Of a stretch of DNA of 64,000 nucleotides, positions 22,259-33,895 are shown piece by piece. Under the pieces are notes generated by a model. It was not told where the DNA came from and ran no database searches. It saw only the letters and a program-made list of their open reading frames with translations. Source of the DNA: Ctena decussata. Its lineage: Eukaryota; Mollusca; Bivalvia; Lucinida; Lucinidae. How positions within the stretch are numbered: position 1 is the stretch's first letter; every line of letters starts with the position of its first letter. The translations under genes were made by a program, and so were the position numbers. The DNA is taken from positions 18,490,460 to 18,554,459 of the forward strand of contig OZ022500.1 of the NCBI GenBank assembly GCA_963989385.1. Direction: 5' to 3'.

Positions 22259-22297
22259 TTAACTCTTTAAGCACCAGTGACGAAATTAGCAAAATTT

Positions 22298-22349
22298 GCA
22301 AACAGTGTAGATCCTGATGAGGCGCCTCATGTAGATCTACACTGTTTGC
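22298..22349. repeat. Short hairpin repeat, family H (minimal)
   Basis: GCAAACAGTGTAGATC / GATCTACACTGTTTGC with apical stem GAGGCGCCTC, a perfect 10-bp palindrome. One of the cleanest copies. Confidence 0.8.
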
Positions 22350-23282
22350 CCTCTGGTCTTAAAATTCTCAATATTAAATGTCTTGGACAAGGCATCTTTT
22401 TTAATTTTTGCAGACCTAAATTTTGTCGTCTGCTTTTTGGTGCTGAAAGAGTTAAGATGAATGAATACACTTTGAGGGGAAGAAACTCTGTCATTTTCAT
22501 TTTTGCCTCCCTTCTCAATTGGAGTTAAACTTACAGAAAAGAATTTGCTTCTATAAGAGAAAATTCTTTCCTTACAGAGTAGACACCATTTGGGAAGGGC
22601 CCCATAATATAGGGAAGCAGACGGGAAGTTGCGAAAGCTGGCCCCCTTTGTAAAAATGGCGGAAAACATGAAAAAGAATCTATACTCATAAAAATGCGCA
22701 GAAAATCGCAGATTTTCCATATTGAACCTGCAGATATAATAGTAAAATAGTATCCTTTATCCAATTTTATTGTAATTCCATTACAGAAAGTATGTGTGGT
22801 ATCGAGTATCAGTCCCATCGAAAAGCCTGGCTTTTTTACACGAATCCTACCATCTATTCATGTATCCAATGCATTGGGAATTCTAGAACTGCGATGAAAG
22901 TGCTATTTCCTATGTTCGCTATAGATCCTCTAGTCATTTGCGCTACTGTAAACATTTCTGTATGTACTGGAATCCGATTCTCTGCCATATATACATGCTT
23001 AACGATTACTGGCTTTCCACTCTAAGCGTGTGTTACCTCTGTGATGCTGAGATATTGCAAATTAATGCCAGTTCAGCTTAAGTTCACACTACGAAAACAA
23101 TGGGAATGTGTTTTGGAATTATGATACGCGGCGCGAGAAGAAGCGCCTTCGGCATAAATAAAATAGAATTCTGGCCACCCTATGACCATGCACATACTGA
23201 TCAAGGCATGTGTAGTTTACTGTTTGGAATATACAAGTTGTGATCATTGACAAGCCAACCTAAGGACAATTTGACTTCCATA
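22350..23282. other. Unannotated spacer
   Basis: No gene recognised; no repeat shared with the rest of the window. Confidence 0.4.
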
Positions 23283-23512
23283 CGAGCCGAACTACCAACT
23301 AATTGTGTGCACCGCGGCGGAGGGTGAGGGTGAAGGTTTGGGCCCAGTAAAACCGGTTAACCCCCCCCCCCATTATATATCTGACCCTCCCAAGGCGGTA
23401 CTTTCGTTGAGGTTGCATTTGTTTTATGTCCTTGTTTTTTGTCCTTGTTGGGGATAGGGTTTTGGATCTGATTCAGTCAGTTCCTGGAGTGTAGTTACTC
23501 TTTAAATTTGAT
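23283..23512 (+). mobile_element. 3'-tail fragment of a bivalve retroelement (same family as 45851-47935)
   Basis: Shares GAACTACCAACTAA, GGGTGAGG, a C-run, CCAAGGCGGTA and GTTCCTG words in the same order with 47545-47900, and GATCTGATTCAGTCAGTTCC plus GTAGTTACTCTTTAAATT with 62167-62215. No coding region remains: severely 5'-truncated. Confidence 0.6.
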
Positions 23513-24096
23513 TTATATACTTTAAAAAGCAGAAACAAAGCATGTTCATCTATTGCGAATGTGTGAGCTCATAGATTTAGTCCGCAACGTTGAACCAACT
23601 TTGTATCCACGTCGATGCAATGTTGCGCAGCGACTGAGTGCAGCGACGCTGTTACATGTAGGGCGTGAATTCAACGTAGCGTCTTCGTTGGGACTTGTAA
23701 AAGAAAGGGCATGGTATGATACGGGCAGATTTTGGTCCCCATTCAAATACAGTTATCGTTGCATGGGAACATTCAAAATTTGAGCCCCTTTATATGACTT
23801 TAAACATCGAGCAAAGGCTTTGATCAGACTGCACTTGAGTGATCAGAACCTTCACATGGCACATAAGACATCTATAGAATTGGCCAAAAAACATACAGCC
23901 ATTACTGAGGCCTCCGTAGATACGTTGTAAAGACGATCTGAATTGTGACTTCTCAGAAAAGCCTGAGCATGATTTTCGACATGCCTGAAATATGTTGCAG
24001 CTGAATTAGAGAAGATCAAGAAAATGTGCTTATAACAGTTTTTCGTATAAAGAAATAATGCCGTTACAAAAGATTTTGAAAGCTTTTCATAATAAT

Positions 24097-24334
24097 TGAG
24101 CCGCGACACGACAAAACCAACAATGTGGTTGTGCGCCCAGCGCAGACTCAGATCAGCCTGGGCATCCGCCCAGTCTGATCAGAATCTTTGCTGTCCGCAA
24201 GGAGGTAGCTTAGACTCTTAGCTACCATTTGAGCACTGAACGAAGAGTCTGAGCAGATTTGGCGGATGCCCAGGTTGATCTGAGTCTGCACTGGGCGCAC
24301 AACCACATTGTTGGTTTTCTCGTGTCGCGGCTCA
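24097..24334. mobile_element. Palindromic MITE, family A, copy 7
   Basis: TGAGCCGCGACACGACAAAA to TTTTCTCGTGTCGCGGCTCA, 238 bp; central GTAGCTTAGACTCTTAGCTA (reverse orientation class). Confidence 0.85.
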
Positions 24335-25514
24335 TATGCTTTTCATAGTATACTTATGAGACGAAAAGAAAAAAAGAACTGTTTGCCAGCTGTAAAACTG
24401 CATACGGCCTGTACAACTTCCCCACCCTCTCCAGTTTGCAGGCTCGGAGAGTTTTTTTTTCTTAAATCTGACGGATAAGAAAAAGAAATATGCACAAAGT
24501 TATTACATGTGTCCTAGGTCACAAAACGTATATGCACTAAATCTGTTTATCATATGACGTCGCTGGTATTCAGTGGATAACGTCATGTCATAAAAATCGT
24601 ATGCCCACACGAGTAATAACACTTTGGCGCGTACATGTAACGTCATTGACAACGTCCAAGTCAACAATGCGTTTTTTTATTGAAATAGTGGTCAGTTTGA
24701 AGGCGTTAAAATCCCATGTTTAAGGGTCATAATTATGATAAACAAAATCTTACACTCGTGGTCATTTCACTCGCCGAAGGTTCGTTTCATAAATATCATA
24801 TGATATGGCCACTCGTGTAAGATTCTCTATTTACTTTGTATAGGAGCGGCGGTACGGGCATTTCTGGAAACTAAAATTAAGAAATAAGCATGGAGCTCGG
24901 CTTTCAGCAAACGTGACATATTCATAACACGTTATATAACATGTCAAAACTTTGTCTATATACAAACTATAACGTGCTAGAGGCCCGGCTGAATTTGAAG
25001 GCTGAAAATGCAACCAAATTCTTCAGTTTTGTCGGCCAGGAGTATATTCATGATTAAAAATGAGAATTTTCAATGCAGGAACTCTGTGTGTGTGTTCGTG
25101 TGCTTGTTGTTACATTTTCGATTTGAAGTTTCTTATGCATACATTTTTGTTTAGAAATAGAAATTCTACAATATGAATGTTCCACAGTGCACCAAATATT
25201 GCTCTTACTACACCAGGTTGAGAGTTTGAATGCGTCGTATCTTTTTTGTGAAGTATATGTGAGAAGACAGTTTGTGTATGACTGGTCAAGTTTTTTCCGC
25301 GACACGGCCGTTTAATGAAACAGTTCACGATGTAAAATATAATAGCTGGACTTTTAGTATCTAGACCGACAGGAATCATGAAAATCGATTATTAATAGAA
25401 CAAACAGATAGATCGATCAATAGCGCAGTATGTTACATCGCTAATATGGTACTGTAATGATCTGATTAGTTCTAATGAGTTACTAGAATAATGCTGTAAC
25501 GACTAACCTTACGA
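24335..25514. other. Gene-free spacer with one hairpin
   Basis: An imperfect hairpin at 24746-24824 (AATCTTACACTCGTGGTCAT and ATGGCCACTCGTGTAAGATT) with a centre CATATGATATG. A partial ACGTCATTGAC-type word set lies at 24555-24660. No gene. Confidence 0.5.
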
Positions 25515-25700
25515 TTTATACCACCCTTGTCCGAAAAGGCCATCTTTGGCAGGATATATTTCGCAATGAGCAAGGTCTACACTGATAAGGGTGGTATAAA
25601 CTAGTTATACCATAGTTTGTCCGCCTGTACGGGAGAGATAATCCACTCGCTAAAGCTCGTGGATTATCTCCTCGTACAGGTGGACAAACCATGGTATAAC
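25515..25700. repeat. Two adjacent hairpins (MITE-like)
   Basis: First, 25515-25600, arms TTTATACCACCCTT / AAGGGTGGTATAAA. Second, 25604-25700, arms GTTATACCATAGTTTGTCC and GGACAAACCATGGTATAAC plus an inner GATAATCCACTCG/CGTGGATTATC stem. Both share TTATACCA ends and may be one element with a duplicated terminus. Confidence 0.65.
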
Positions 25701-25855
25701 TATTACGTATCACGAATCATGCACCTTTGCAGTAAATGCTTCAGACATTTAGGAGTCAAAGTAAATTGGCTCCAGTCCCCATGTTCTACATTCTTCTACA
25801 TTCTATGACAAGCGCAAACAAAAGAAGTATCATGTAACCGAGATGGTATTTACCA

Positions 25856-26083
25856 GGGCCCAGTTGTTCAAAGCATCGTTAGCCTAACGAGCTCGTTAAG
25901 AGGTCAACTCGTTAAATGTTTTAGGACTTTATTACCAAATACGCTGATATTTTTGTTGAAAAAAAAATGTGAATGCAAAAGCTTCTCACATTTTTTCAAC
26001 AAAGAATACATTTGTGAAATTAACATTTGAAATTTTAACGAAACGTTAACTAACGACGTCGTTAGTTTTGAACAACTGGGCCC
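25856..26083. mobile_element. Palindromic MITE with GGGCCCAGTTGTTCAAA ends
   Basis: GGGCCCAGTTGTTCAAAGCA to TTTTGAACAACTGGGCCC. Inner inverted words CGTTAGCCTAACGA / TAACGACGTCGTTA and TTGTTGAAAAAAAAATGTGA / CACATTTTTTCAACAA. The two arms form a nearly continuous stem of about 110 bp. Confidence 0.75.
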
Positions 26084-27261
26084 AGATGTTTAGTGCCGTG
26101 AAGCGGCTTTGAAAAGTCTCCCCTTACTTCACCATTGTGCATTTTTTTGTTTGTTTCATTCCCTTTGGAATCATTGAGCCAATATTTGTAATTTTGTTTG
26201 AAAATCGAGTGCCACCGAAGCCGGTGTAACGAATTTAGTTACCAAGAAAATCGAGTATCACAAAAGCCGGTGTAAAGAAGTCACTTGAAAGTAACTCCCA
26301 TAGAATAAAGGCAGCCCCTCATTATTCTTTAAAGAATCTCCCCGTCATAATTTTATGACTTCCCAGTCATAATATTATGACCCCCGCGCTAAGTAAAATG
26401 ATTCCACGCGAAAAATTGTGATCCCCATAGAATAACGACACCCTGTCATTATTTGTCAAAGAAAAGTGGCACATTGTTATTTGGGAAAACTTCTTTAAAG
26501 TAAGAGCGATCTTTCAAAACTTGAAATGTGAAGATGCATATGAGTAATTTTATTGGCTAGACACTAGTGGTTAGACATAAAGCGATTTGTTTTCAACTGC
26601 TTTAGTACTATTAAAAAACAATACAAAAACATACTATCAACGTATGCCTAAATGTATATGTTGTCACAGTTTCTAGAATAACTTGCAAGACTACTTTTAT
26701 TTTGAAGACTTTTCTATATGCAATGAAAAAGACTACTCTCATTCTGAAGACTTATCTAAATGCACTGAAAAATCTGGGGGAGAAAAGGTGCAAGGATGTG
26801 CTGTGACTCAGACAAGTAGTGCATACATAGAGATTCCGAGCTTGCTAAACGTAGAGTAAAAAGCTAGGCTATGATCAGAAATTAATACAATCAAAACTCA
26901 TATTCCGCCCGCAAAACCAAAAAGGGAAAGAATATACTACTAATGACAAAAGTTCACGAAAGACACACGTAAACAAAATGAACTACTCTTTCCCGCTACC
27001 CAATTGAAACAGCAGAAACATCTATTTTTACATATTTTCTGTTTTAAATCACTAGCTTGACTTTCGCTTTACAGGACTCTTCTTATTAAAAACATATTAG
27101 TTTGTGTCTCGTTGATGATTCCCTTCTGCAGGGGTTTCGTTTAGTAGTCTTGACAACGAGTTTTAGCTGTGCGTTCCAAACAATTTACTGTGTCGTTTCG
27201 AAGAGTTAGTAAACTTTTCCAACGACATACGTAAGTGCGAACTACAAATTCGGTAGCTTGT
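26084..27261. other. Gene-free spacer with duplicated words
   Basis: GAAAATCGAGTGCCACCGAA-type unit occurs twice (26201, 26248). CCCATAGAATAA occurs at 26298 and 26425. GTCATAATTTTATGAC and GTCATAATATTATGAC are two short palindromes at about 26345 and 26367. No gene. Confidence 0.45.
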
Positions 27262-27264
27262 GAT

Positions 27265-27330
27265 GGAAAGGGGCGGGCCGGGGGTTGGGGATACGGGGGC
27301 GGGTGGGGGGGGGGGGGGGGCGGGCGGGGG
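27265..27330 (+). other. G-rich tract with potential quadruplexes
   Basis: Repeated G-runs of 3-5 separated by 1-4 bases, then a run of 16 G. Fits G-quadruplex geometry on the plus strand; biological role unknown. An apparent proline-rich reading frame on the other strand is an artefact of the C-run. Confidence 0.7.
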
Positions 27331-27931
27331 CAAAAAGACAAACCTTACATTAAAAACATGAGTCAAAGTAAACACATTGTCATGTGTCTTAAGTGATATT
27401 GACTTTTGAAGTGGGGATCTAGATTTTGCGCGCAATACATTGTCTGGTTATGGTAAACATTTGTTTGCAGTTATTTTAAAATGTACCCACAAATCACAAA
27501 TGTACAGGTCAGACACAACATTCTGTTTGCCAGAATCATATAGCAGGACACCATTATTTTTTAATAATCTCTATGATCTTGATCGTTGGGCTGGGAATCT
27601 AGGTCTTGCTCGCGACACATCCTCTTGACATTTGTGTCAGTCTGTCAACAAATATGAGAGTTGTTACAAATCGGGTATCCCCTCCTTCAGATTCCGCCGG
27701 TCTCCAGTAAGCTGATTAGATTTAATAACCGTTCCCTAAAGTTTTACCCCTCGGTTTTCTTTCTTTCAATGACTGGTTTGAAGCAGAAGAGTAAAGATGA
27801 AGAAACCAAACTTGCCAACGAAACGGCAATAACTAAATAGCAGACTGTCTATATGTTTAATTATATATAGGACTTTGAAGTGATATAACAACATAATACA
27901 ATTTTATTCGGAATGAAACATATAACATATA

Positions 27932-28741
27932 CTGGCGTGCGACCAGTGGTGGCCGCGTACCAGTGGTGGCCGTTTGCATTTTGCGGCACAATTACGTATT
28001 TGATCCGGCTCAGATTTGGCCATTTTGTAAAAGGAAACAACAGGAACTCCCTCAAAAAAGACTGTTTAAATTATCTCCCCGGAAGGCAAAAGGTAACAAG
28101 TTCCCAAAGCTACTCTCATACCAACATTATTGCCTTGCCGGGAATCACAACCCTTGATACACACATAATTAAATACAGAAATAAACATGAACAAATTGCT
28201 TTATAAATGATTACCTTTGACGAAAATGGTATAACCTGCATCCAGCCTGCAAAAAAGCATCTAAATTCTTGTAAATGACAGTACACGTGTAACCATTATT
28301 TATGTTTGTTTTCGAGGTAATGTAGCGTGCGCCTACGAAATGACTACGTCAGAGTTTTTAAGTCCGTTTCTGATTGTTGCTTATATTCTATCTGTGCTGA
28401 ACGCCCTAAAACTATTAAACTCTGACAAAGACCACAGACTTACAATGACGTATCATCAAAGTTTAAATCCACAACAAGGTTTTGTAAAATGCATCATTCA
28501 ACGCATGGCATTCGTGACGGCCATCACTGGTACGCCACGCTCGTATTTCAATGCCTTTTGGTGACCTAGTTTGAGGATCTGTCACAGGCACAAGTTATAG
28601 TCTATTTCAAAAAATAAATCAGTATTATAACGACAGTTACCCCTAGTTTATTAAACCAAAATATAGAATCACTAATCACTATATGTCCGTTACAAGATAA
28701 AAAGAGTAACCAAAAAACGGCCACCACTGGTCGCCCGCCAG
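27932..28741. mobile_element. Non-autonomous DNA transposon with long TIRs (TA duplication)
   Basis: Ends CTGGCGTGCGACCAGTGGTG and the complement of CACCACTGGTCGCCCGCCAG, flanked by TA at both sides (27930-27931, 28742-28743). ACCAGTGGTGGCCG occurs twice at the left, and ACGGCCATCACTGGTACGCC is an internal inverted copy at 28517. No transposase; the open frame at 28340-28564 has no recognisable domain. Confidence 0.75.
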
Positions 28742-29028
28742 TAAAGTTTATAGCCTACATAGTAATAATTCAGTAAAACGCGTTTCAAGAAAACAGTACA
28801 TATGGGAAAAGGTCTAAGAATAAACCTGTATGGAAACCTGTATATCATCAATACCAGAGTACAGAAAATTATTTCCATCAGGTAATCATCAGCCGCTTCG
28901 GAAAAGAAATTGGCAAACGGACTTCTCATTAGCAACAGCTTACCGTACGGAGTATTTGTCTTTCGGACACAGCAAACCATTCTGTAAGGCCCTCATTTTT
29001 TCATGTACATTTTGTATCGTCAGAATGC

Positions 29029-29095
29029 TGCAAACAGTGCAGACCCTGATCATACTGCTCCTCAGGAGCAGTCTGATTTGGGTCTATACTGTTTG
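29029..29095. repeat. Short hairpin repeat, family H
   Basis: GCAAACAGTGCAGACC / GGTCTATACTGTTTG; apical stem ACTGCTC/GAGCAGT. Confidence 0.75.
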
Positions 29096-29118
29096 ATAAG
29101 TCATTCCATCCAAAAATA

Positions 29119-29320
29119 GGAGCCACAATACCTCAGTGGGTAAAGCGCTGGCCTGCCAAGCGAGCGGTCCGGTTCGATTACGGCTGGAGGCGGAAATCGT
29201 TTCAAACCTAAACGGGGTTCTATTCACACAGCCTTTCACTATCACTCTCCCACCGTCCTAATATGAATGAAATACTGTCGAAATGGTCGAAAACAATAGC
29301 AAGATATCCATCCATCCGTC
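29119..29320 (+). mobile_element. tRNA-derived SINE, family S2, copy 3 (plus strand)
   Basis: A-box ACCTCAGTGGGTAAAGCGC, B-box GGTCCGGTTCGATTAC, body CGGGGTTCTATTCACACAGC, tail CATCCATCCGTCCG. The only plus-strand copy of the family here. Confidence 0.8.
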
Positions 29321-29387
29321 CGAAAGTTTGGGATAAACATCCTTACTGTTAAAAAGAAGAAAATCATTCCGGCCATTGACCAGTTCC

Positions 29388-29428
29388 AGAGGCTTATGAA
29401 TTACTCACGTGAGTAGTTATAAGCCTCT
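29388..29428. repeat. 41-bp near-perfect hairpin
   Basis: AGAGGCTTAT and ATAAGCCTCT flank an inner AACTACTCACGTGAGTAGTT-like palindrome centred on CACGTG, which is also an E-box. Confidence 0.65.
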
Positions 29429-29791
29429 GCCAGTTCCTATATTAGACTCAGAGGCAAAACATCTATTTTAAGACGAAGTAACTGTCAAGTTTGAGACGGT
29501 TTATGGTCGACATAATGATGTGTCCATCAACAAAAGCATTTTAGACAGAACTTTATTTCTTGATGGACTGAACTGACAAAACGTTACTTAATTTCCCTTT
29601 TTATGTAGCTTAAGGGTTATCGACCGAAAACTAAGGAAAGAATAATGAAGTAGAAAAAGTGTATTATCGAAGTGAAAATTGAACTTAACCGTATGATCTA
29701 GTTCTGAGTTCTGGTTTTATTATTATTTTTTTCTTGTAATTTTCAACAAAAAGAAAAAAAATCCGTATAAGGGGCACACCAAACTGAAGAT

Positions 29792-29998
29792 AATCAGATG
29801 AATGACTTGCGATTTTACGATTTTATGCCCTTTTCAACAGTATTTCAGTCCCGTCAGGACGATGGTAGGACGATAATGAAAGGTTGTGTGCAATGGAATC
29901 CCGTTTACAGTTGGGAAGATTTCTGCATTGAGCGTAGCTCGAATCCGGGACCATTAGCTCAGTAGACCAGCAGTTGATCTATAGAGCTCCGGGGCTCA
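29792..29998 (-). mobile_element. tRNA-derived SINE, family S2, copy 4, with 14-bp duplication
   Basis: ACCAAACTGAAGAT flanks the element exactly (29778-29791, 29999-30012). Minus strand: GAGCCCCGGAGCTCTATAGA, a B-box-like GGTCCCGGATTCGAGC and the S2 body. Perfect target duplication shows insertion by target-primed reverse transcription. Confidence 0.88.
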
Positions 29999-30251
29999 AC
30001 CAAACTGAAGATGTGAGCGTTTAGTTTACATATTTTATTTGAATGAAACATAACAAGAGTTATGACATTTCATGTCAGTGTCATGGAATTTCCATTATGT
30101 CAGTATTGCATGTATTTAAGAAGCTGTCTAAAGATGACCATAAAGTTAGTTCCCTTTTCCGTTTGGAAAACGGAATTAGCTTTGTAGGCAGTGTCTAGAA
30201 TCTGTTTTACAATAACGAGATCGTACATATCCTGGTTAACTATGTATATAC

Positions 30252-30390
30252 AAGGGCTGTTACGAAACGAAGAAAGAGATGTTACGAAACGAAATAGAGT
30301 CATCGTTACCAAACGACCTGATGACCAGGTCGTTTGGTAACTATGACCCTTTATCGTTTGGTAACAGCCCTTTATCATTTCGTAACATCC
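30252..30390. repeat. Complex palindrome of GTTACGAAACG/CGTTTGGTAAC words
   Basis: Core 30305-30341: GTTACCAAACGACCTG, four-base loop, CCAGGTCGTTTGGTAAC. Outer inverted words AAGGGCTGTTACGAAACGA / TCGTTTGGTAACAGCCCTT and GATGTTACGAAACG / CATTTCGTAACATC. The words alternate, so several different foldbacks are possible. Confidence 0.7.
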
Positions 30391-31604
30391 TTGAAAACAT
30401 TATAAACCAGGTGTGACATGGCTGAGCGCCGGGTACATGTATAGGCTGATTCCGAGCAAACGTGCGGATAAGAAGCAGATATAACAGAAGGATACCAGAT
30501 TGCATTTATTAATAATCTATCTGACATATCGGCATGTAGTTTCGTCTTATCGGGTCTACCATCAAAGAACTTTATTACTGCAATAACCGAAATCCGCCCT
30601 TATTTAATTTATTTATGATTTCAAAATTAGATAACACAATCATTTCTGTTTTTAAAATTGTTGGAACACGCTTTAAATTCGATAAAATATCTCTGTTGCA
30701 GTTTGAGAAGTGAATTATATTCCGCTACATGTACTGTTTCATTCTTGTTCTTGTCGTCTTTTTAACTAAATTTCCAGTTCCTGTAGCAAAGCGGTGAAGA
30801 TCCAGAAATGACCAAATAGTTCAAATAATGATACAAACACCATCTTCGTAAAAAATCTTCATTTGCTTTAAGGCAATCAAAGAAATAACGTTGGCGACCA
30901 CAACATCCACCATTTCAAGATAGCCGACATCTTTTAAGGTCGCGGTAGATTTGTAATTTCAGCTAATATATCAATTGTCGTCGTCCATTCTTGTGATCTT
31001 TTAACTGCCAAAATAAATCCACTCTCATACCATGCATATCTTCGGAAATGGTCTATCTATTTTTTTCGGAACATATATCATTTGACAGTTTCACTATCTC
31101 AAAGCTGCATTTTTGAAGTTACCCTCTTTCTGTAAAGAGCTTATTAATCGTCCCATTTAAAATATGAGATTTATACATGTAAACCATGTAAACCGAGGGA
31201 GGTTTAAAGATCACATAAAGAAACGAGTCCGAAGGACTGTAGATTATACGGATTAAACCTATGAATTTCCAGAATGTTTACTACAATTGAATGTGGAGTA
31301 ATCCTTTGCTTTATGTTTAATGAATACGGGAAAAGGGCACGTTTAATTTTTTTTCTAAAAGACAGCCATCTTGAAAAAAATGAAGCCAAGATATTTTTAA
31401 CATATTTTCTAAACAGCCTGCACACCAAATGGTGCTTGTATTACAAAGTGAACTAATCTGAACACATCTCGCTACACTATTGCAGGCTGTTTCATCATAA
31501 CACTTATTTCATATGTGAAAAATTGGGTTCGAGCTGAAGCAATTGTTTTATATAACCTTGTCTATGGTTTCATACTCAGATTATGGATATACAAACGAGA
31601 AATA
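30391..31604. other. Unannotated spacer
   Basis: AT-rich, no gene or shared repeat recognised. Confidence 0.4.
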
Positions 31605-31614
31605 AAAAAGCAAC

Positions 31615-32630
31615 GCCCACATCACGGCGGAGACTCACATGGAATGAACGATAGGGTTCACGGAATTGCATGCCGGTATTCGGACAAAACAGGTAAGAAC
31701 AATTGATCAAATTGTTATTAATTCCTAGTCGATTTTCATGCAAGAAAGCGCACAAACCAGTACCCCCCTCGTTATTCGAGGCAACGCTCATTTAGATTTT
31801 CTTTCCAAACAATATACAGTAGTTTTCCACTAGAGTCCGAGCTAGCGGTTTTCTGCGGAAGAGTATTAGGGCCGGACATACTTTTGTTTTTTTATTTGAT
31901 ATCTCGAAATTTCGACTTAATAACTCGAAATTTCGACTTATTATCTCGAAATTTCGACTTATTAACTCGAAATTTCGACTTATTATCTCGAAATTTCGAC
32001 TTATTAACTCAAAGTTTTGACTTCTGAACTCGAAATATCGACTAATTATCTCGAAATTTGGAGTTACTAAGTCAAAATTTCGACTAATCATCTCAAAATT
32101 TCGACTTAATAACTCGAAATTTCGACTTGATAACTCAAAATTTCGACTTATTAGCTCGAATTGTCGACTTATTATCTCGAAATTCCGACTTATTAACTCG
32201 AAATTTCGGCTTATTATCTAGAAATTTCGACTTAAGATAATAAATCGAAATTTCGAGTTAATAAGTCGAAATTTCGAGATATTTTGTCGAAATTTCGAGA
32301 TAGTAAGTCGAAATATCGAGTTAATAAGTCGAAATTTCGAGATACTAAGTCGAAATTTCGAAAAAGTAAATCGAAATGTCGAGTTAATAAGTCGAATTGT
32401 CGAGATGCTAAGTCGAAATTCCGAGATAGTAAGTCAAAATTTCGAGTTAATAAGTCGAAATCGCGAGATAATAAGTCGAAATTTCGAGTTACTAAGTCGA
32501 AATTGCGAGATAATAAGTCGAAATTTCGAGATACTATGTCCAAATTTTCGAGATAGGAAACACAAAATATAAAAATATGCCTGGCCCTAATACTACGGAA
32601 GCGTATATACGCCACCACTTGCTACATAAA
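31615..32630 (+). repeat. Left arm of a 4.2-kb-spaced inverted pair
   Basis: 31615-31860 and 32595-32660 are homologous, in inverted orientation, to 36860-37150. Shared blocks are ATAGGGTTCACGGAAT, TGCCGGTATTCGGACAAAAC, GAGGCAA, ATACAGTAGTTTTCC and a 36-bp block (32595-32630) identical to 36874-36909. Identity outside that block is roughly 70-75% by eye. The left arm alone is split by the satellite palindrome at 31862-32594. Confidence 0.75.
31862..32594. repeat. Giant palindrome of 21-bp satellite repeats
   Basis: About 15 copies of a CTCGAAATTTCGACTTATTA unit (21 bp) run to about 32232 and then reverse into about 15 complementary copies. Each unit holds the palindrome TCGAAATTTCGA. The outer edges AGTATTAGGGCCGG and CTGGCCCTAATACT are also inverted. 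Unit length is a multiple of three and lacks stops in some frames, which produces false repetitive reading frames on both strands. Confidence 0.9.
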
Positions 32631-33119
32631 TATGCTAGCAAAATTTAAGTTTTTCGCGCTTAATATTTTATTTGTTCTCTGCATATTATCTGTCTTTGTA
32701 AAATGTTTAATTGAAAATAATCATAAAATGTATGACAACGCGTTTAAATATATTGTCATTTGCCATTATTATCTCGAGAAGTCTTGATGTTATCTTTTAT
32801 TGCTATATATTTAATATTTTTTCCCAAAATATTCATGCATAAATATTAACGCACCGCACCGCACTGGGGTAAAATAATGTACCGCACCGCCGAAGATTTG
32901 CGACCCCTACCAAACTTTACGGACGCTACCGTTATCAAACTGCTTCCGATAATGTATTGATTCAGTAAAATCGTTTGTTTATTAGACATGTTAGAGTATC
33001 TGAAGTATAAATAATGTGATTTCATGCTAAGACTTGAAATTTCCCAGCCACACAAAGAATTTCTGTATAGGATCTATCCATTTAAATTTAGGGTAACATA
33101 CACAAAGTAATCCCTTTTT
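32631..33119. other. Unannotated spacer
   Basis: Low-complexity ACCGCACCGC duplicates at 32851-32892; otherwise nothing recognised. Confidence 0.4.
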
Positions 33120-33895
33120 AGGTCACCTCAGCCATAGGCTCAGGGTGAGCTATTGTGATGGCCATCGTGCGTCGTCCGTCGTTCCGTTGTTCAAATGATG
33201 ACCCCAGGGTCCAAAATGGCCCTGCGACAGGGGGTCCTGAGTTTGAACCATAGAAATACATAGAAAAATATTCAGAAATCTTCTTCTTCAGGACCACTTG
33301 GCTCAGATGCTTGAAATTTGATATGATGCATTGCTTGGTGGACTCCTGCAAAGATTGTATAAATGGTGGCCATGGGATCCAAAATGGTCCTGGGGCGAGG
33401 AGTCTTGGGTTCGAAATAAAATATATTTAAAAATCTTCTTCTCCAGAATCCCTTAGTGCAGATGCTTGAAATTTTGTATGATGCATTGCCTAGTAGTCAT
33501 TTACTAAGTTTGCTCAAATGATGGCATCAAGTTAATAAATGGCCCCACCCCAATGAGTCCTGGGTTTGAACCATAGAAATAAATAGAAAATTATTCAAAA
33601 ATCTTCTTCTTTAGAGCCACTTGGCTCAGATGCTTGGAATTCAGTATATAGCATTGCCTAGTGGTCCTTTACCAAGATCATTCAAATGATTGTCTCAGGA
33701 TCCAACATGGCCCCTCCCCAGGGGGTCCAGGGTTTGACTCGTAGCAATACATAGAAAAAATATTTAAAAATCTTCTTCTTCAGAACCATTTGGAAATCGT
33801 TGCAAACTATCAGGATTGTTCAAATGATGACCCTAGTTTGCCCTTTATCCTTTTTTGTTCAGGTGAGCGATTCAGGGCCTCTTGGCCCTCTTGTT
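33120..33895 (+). mobile_element. Helitron-like or related non-autonomous element with internal tandem units
   Basis: Starts with a hairpin (CACCTCAGCCATAGGCTCAG followed by GGTGAGC) and ends CAGGTGAGCGATTCAGGGCC with a terminal stem AGGGCC/GGCCCT followed by CTTGTTTT. The interior is four imperfect units of about 170 bp, each with AAATCTTCTTCTTCAG, CACTTGGCTCAGATGCTTG, GATGCATTGCCTAGTGGTC and TCCAAAATGGCCC words. This element type is familiar from bivalve genomes. The 3' hairpin near the end suggests Helitron, but the CTRR end and AT target are not clearly met. Confidence 0.7.

Noticed and set aside
27141..27435. Proline-rich frames
   Set aside because: Produced by the C-run complementary to the G-tract; no start or domain support.
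31792..32618. Repetitive SRNFDLL / SKFRDSK frames as proteins
   Set aside because: Both strands give such frames because the 21-bp satellite is palindromic and divisible by three; no start context or domain.
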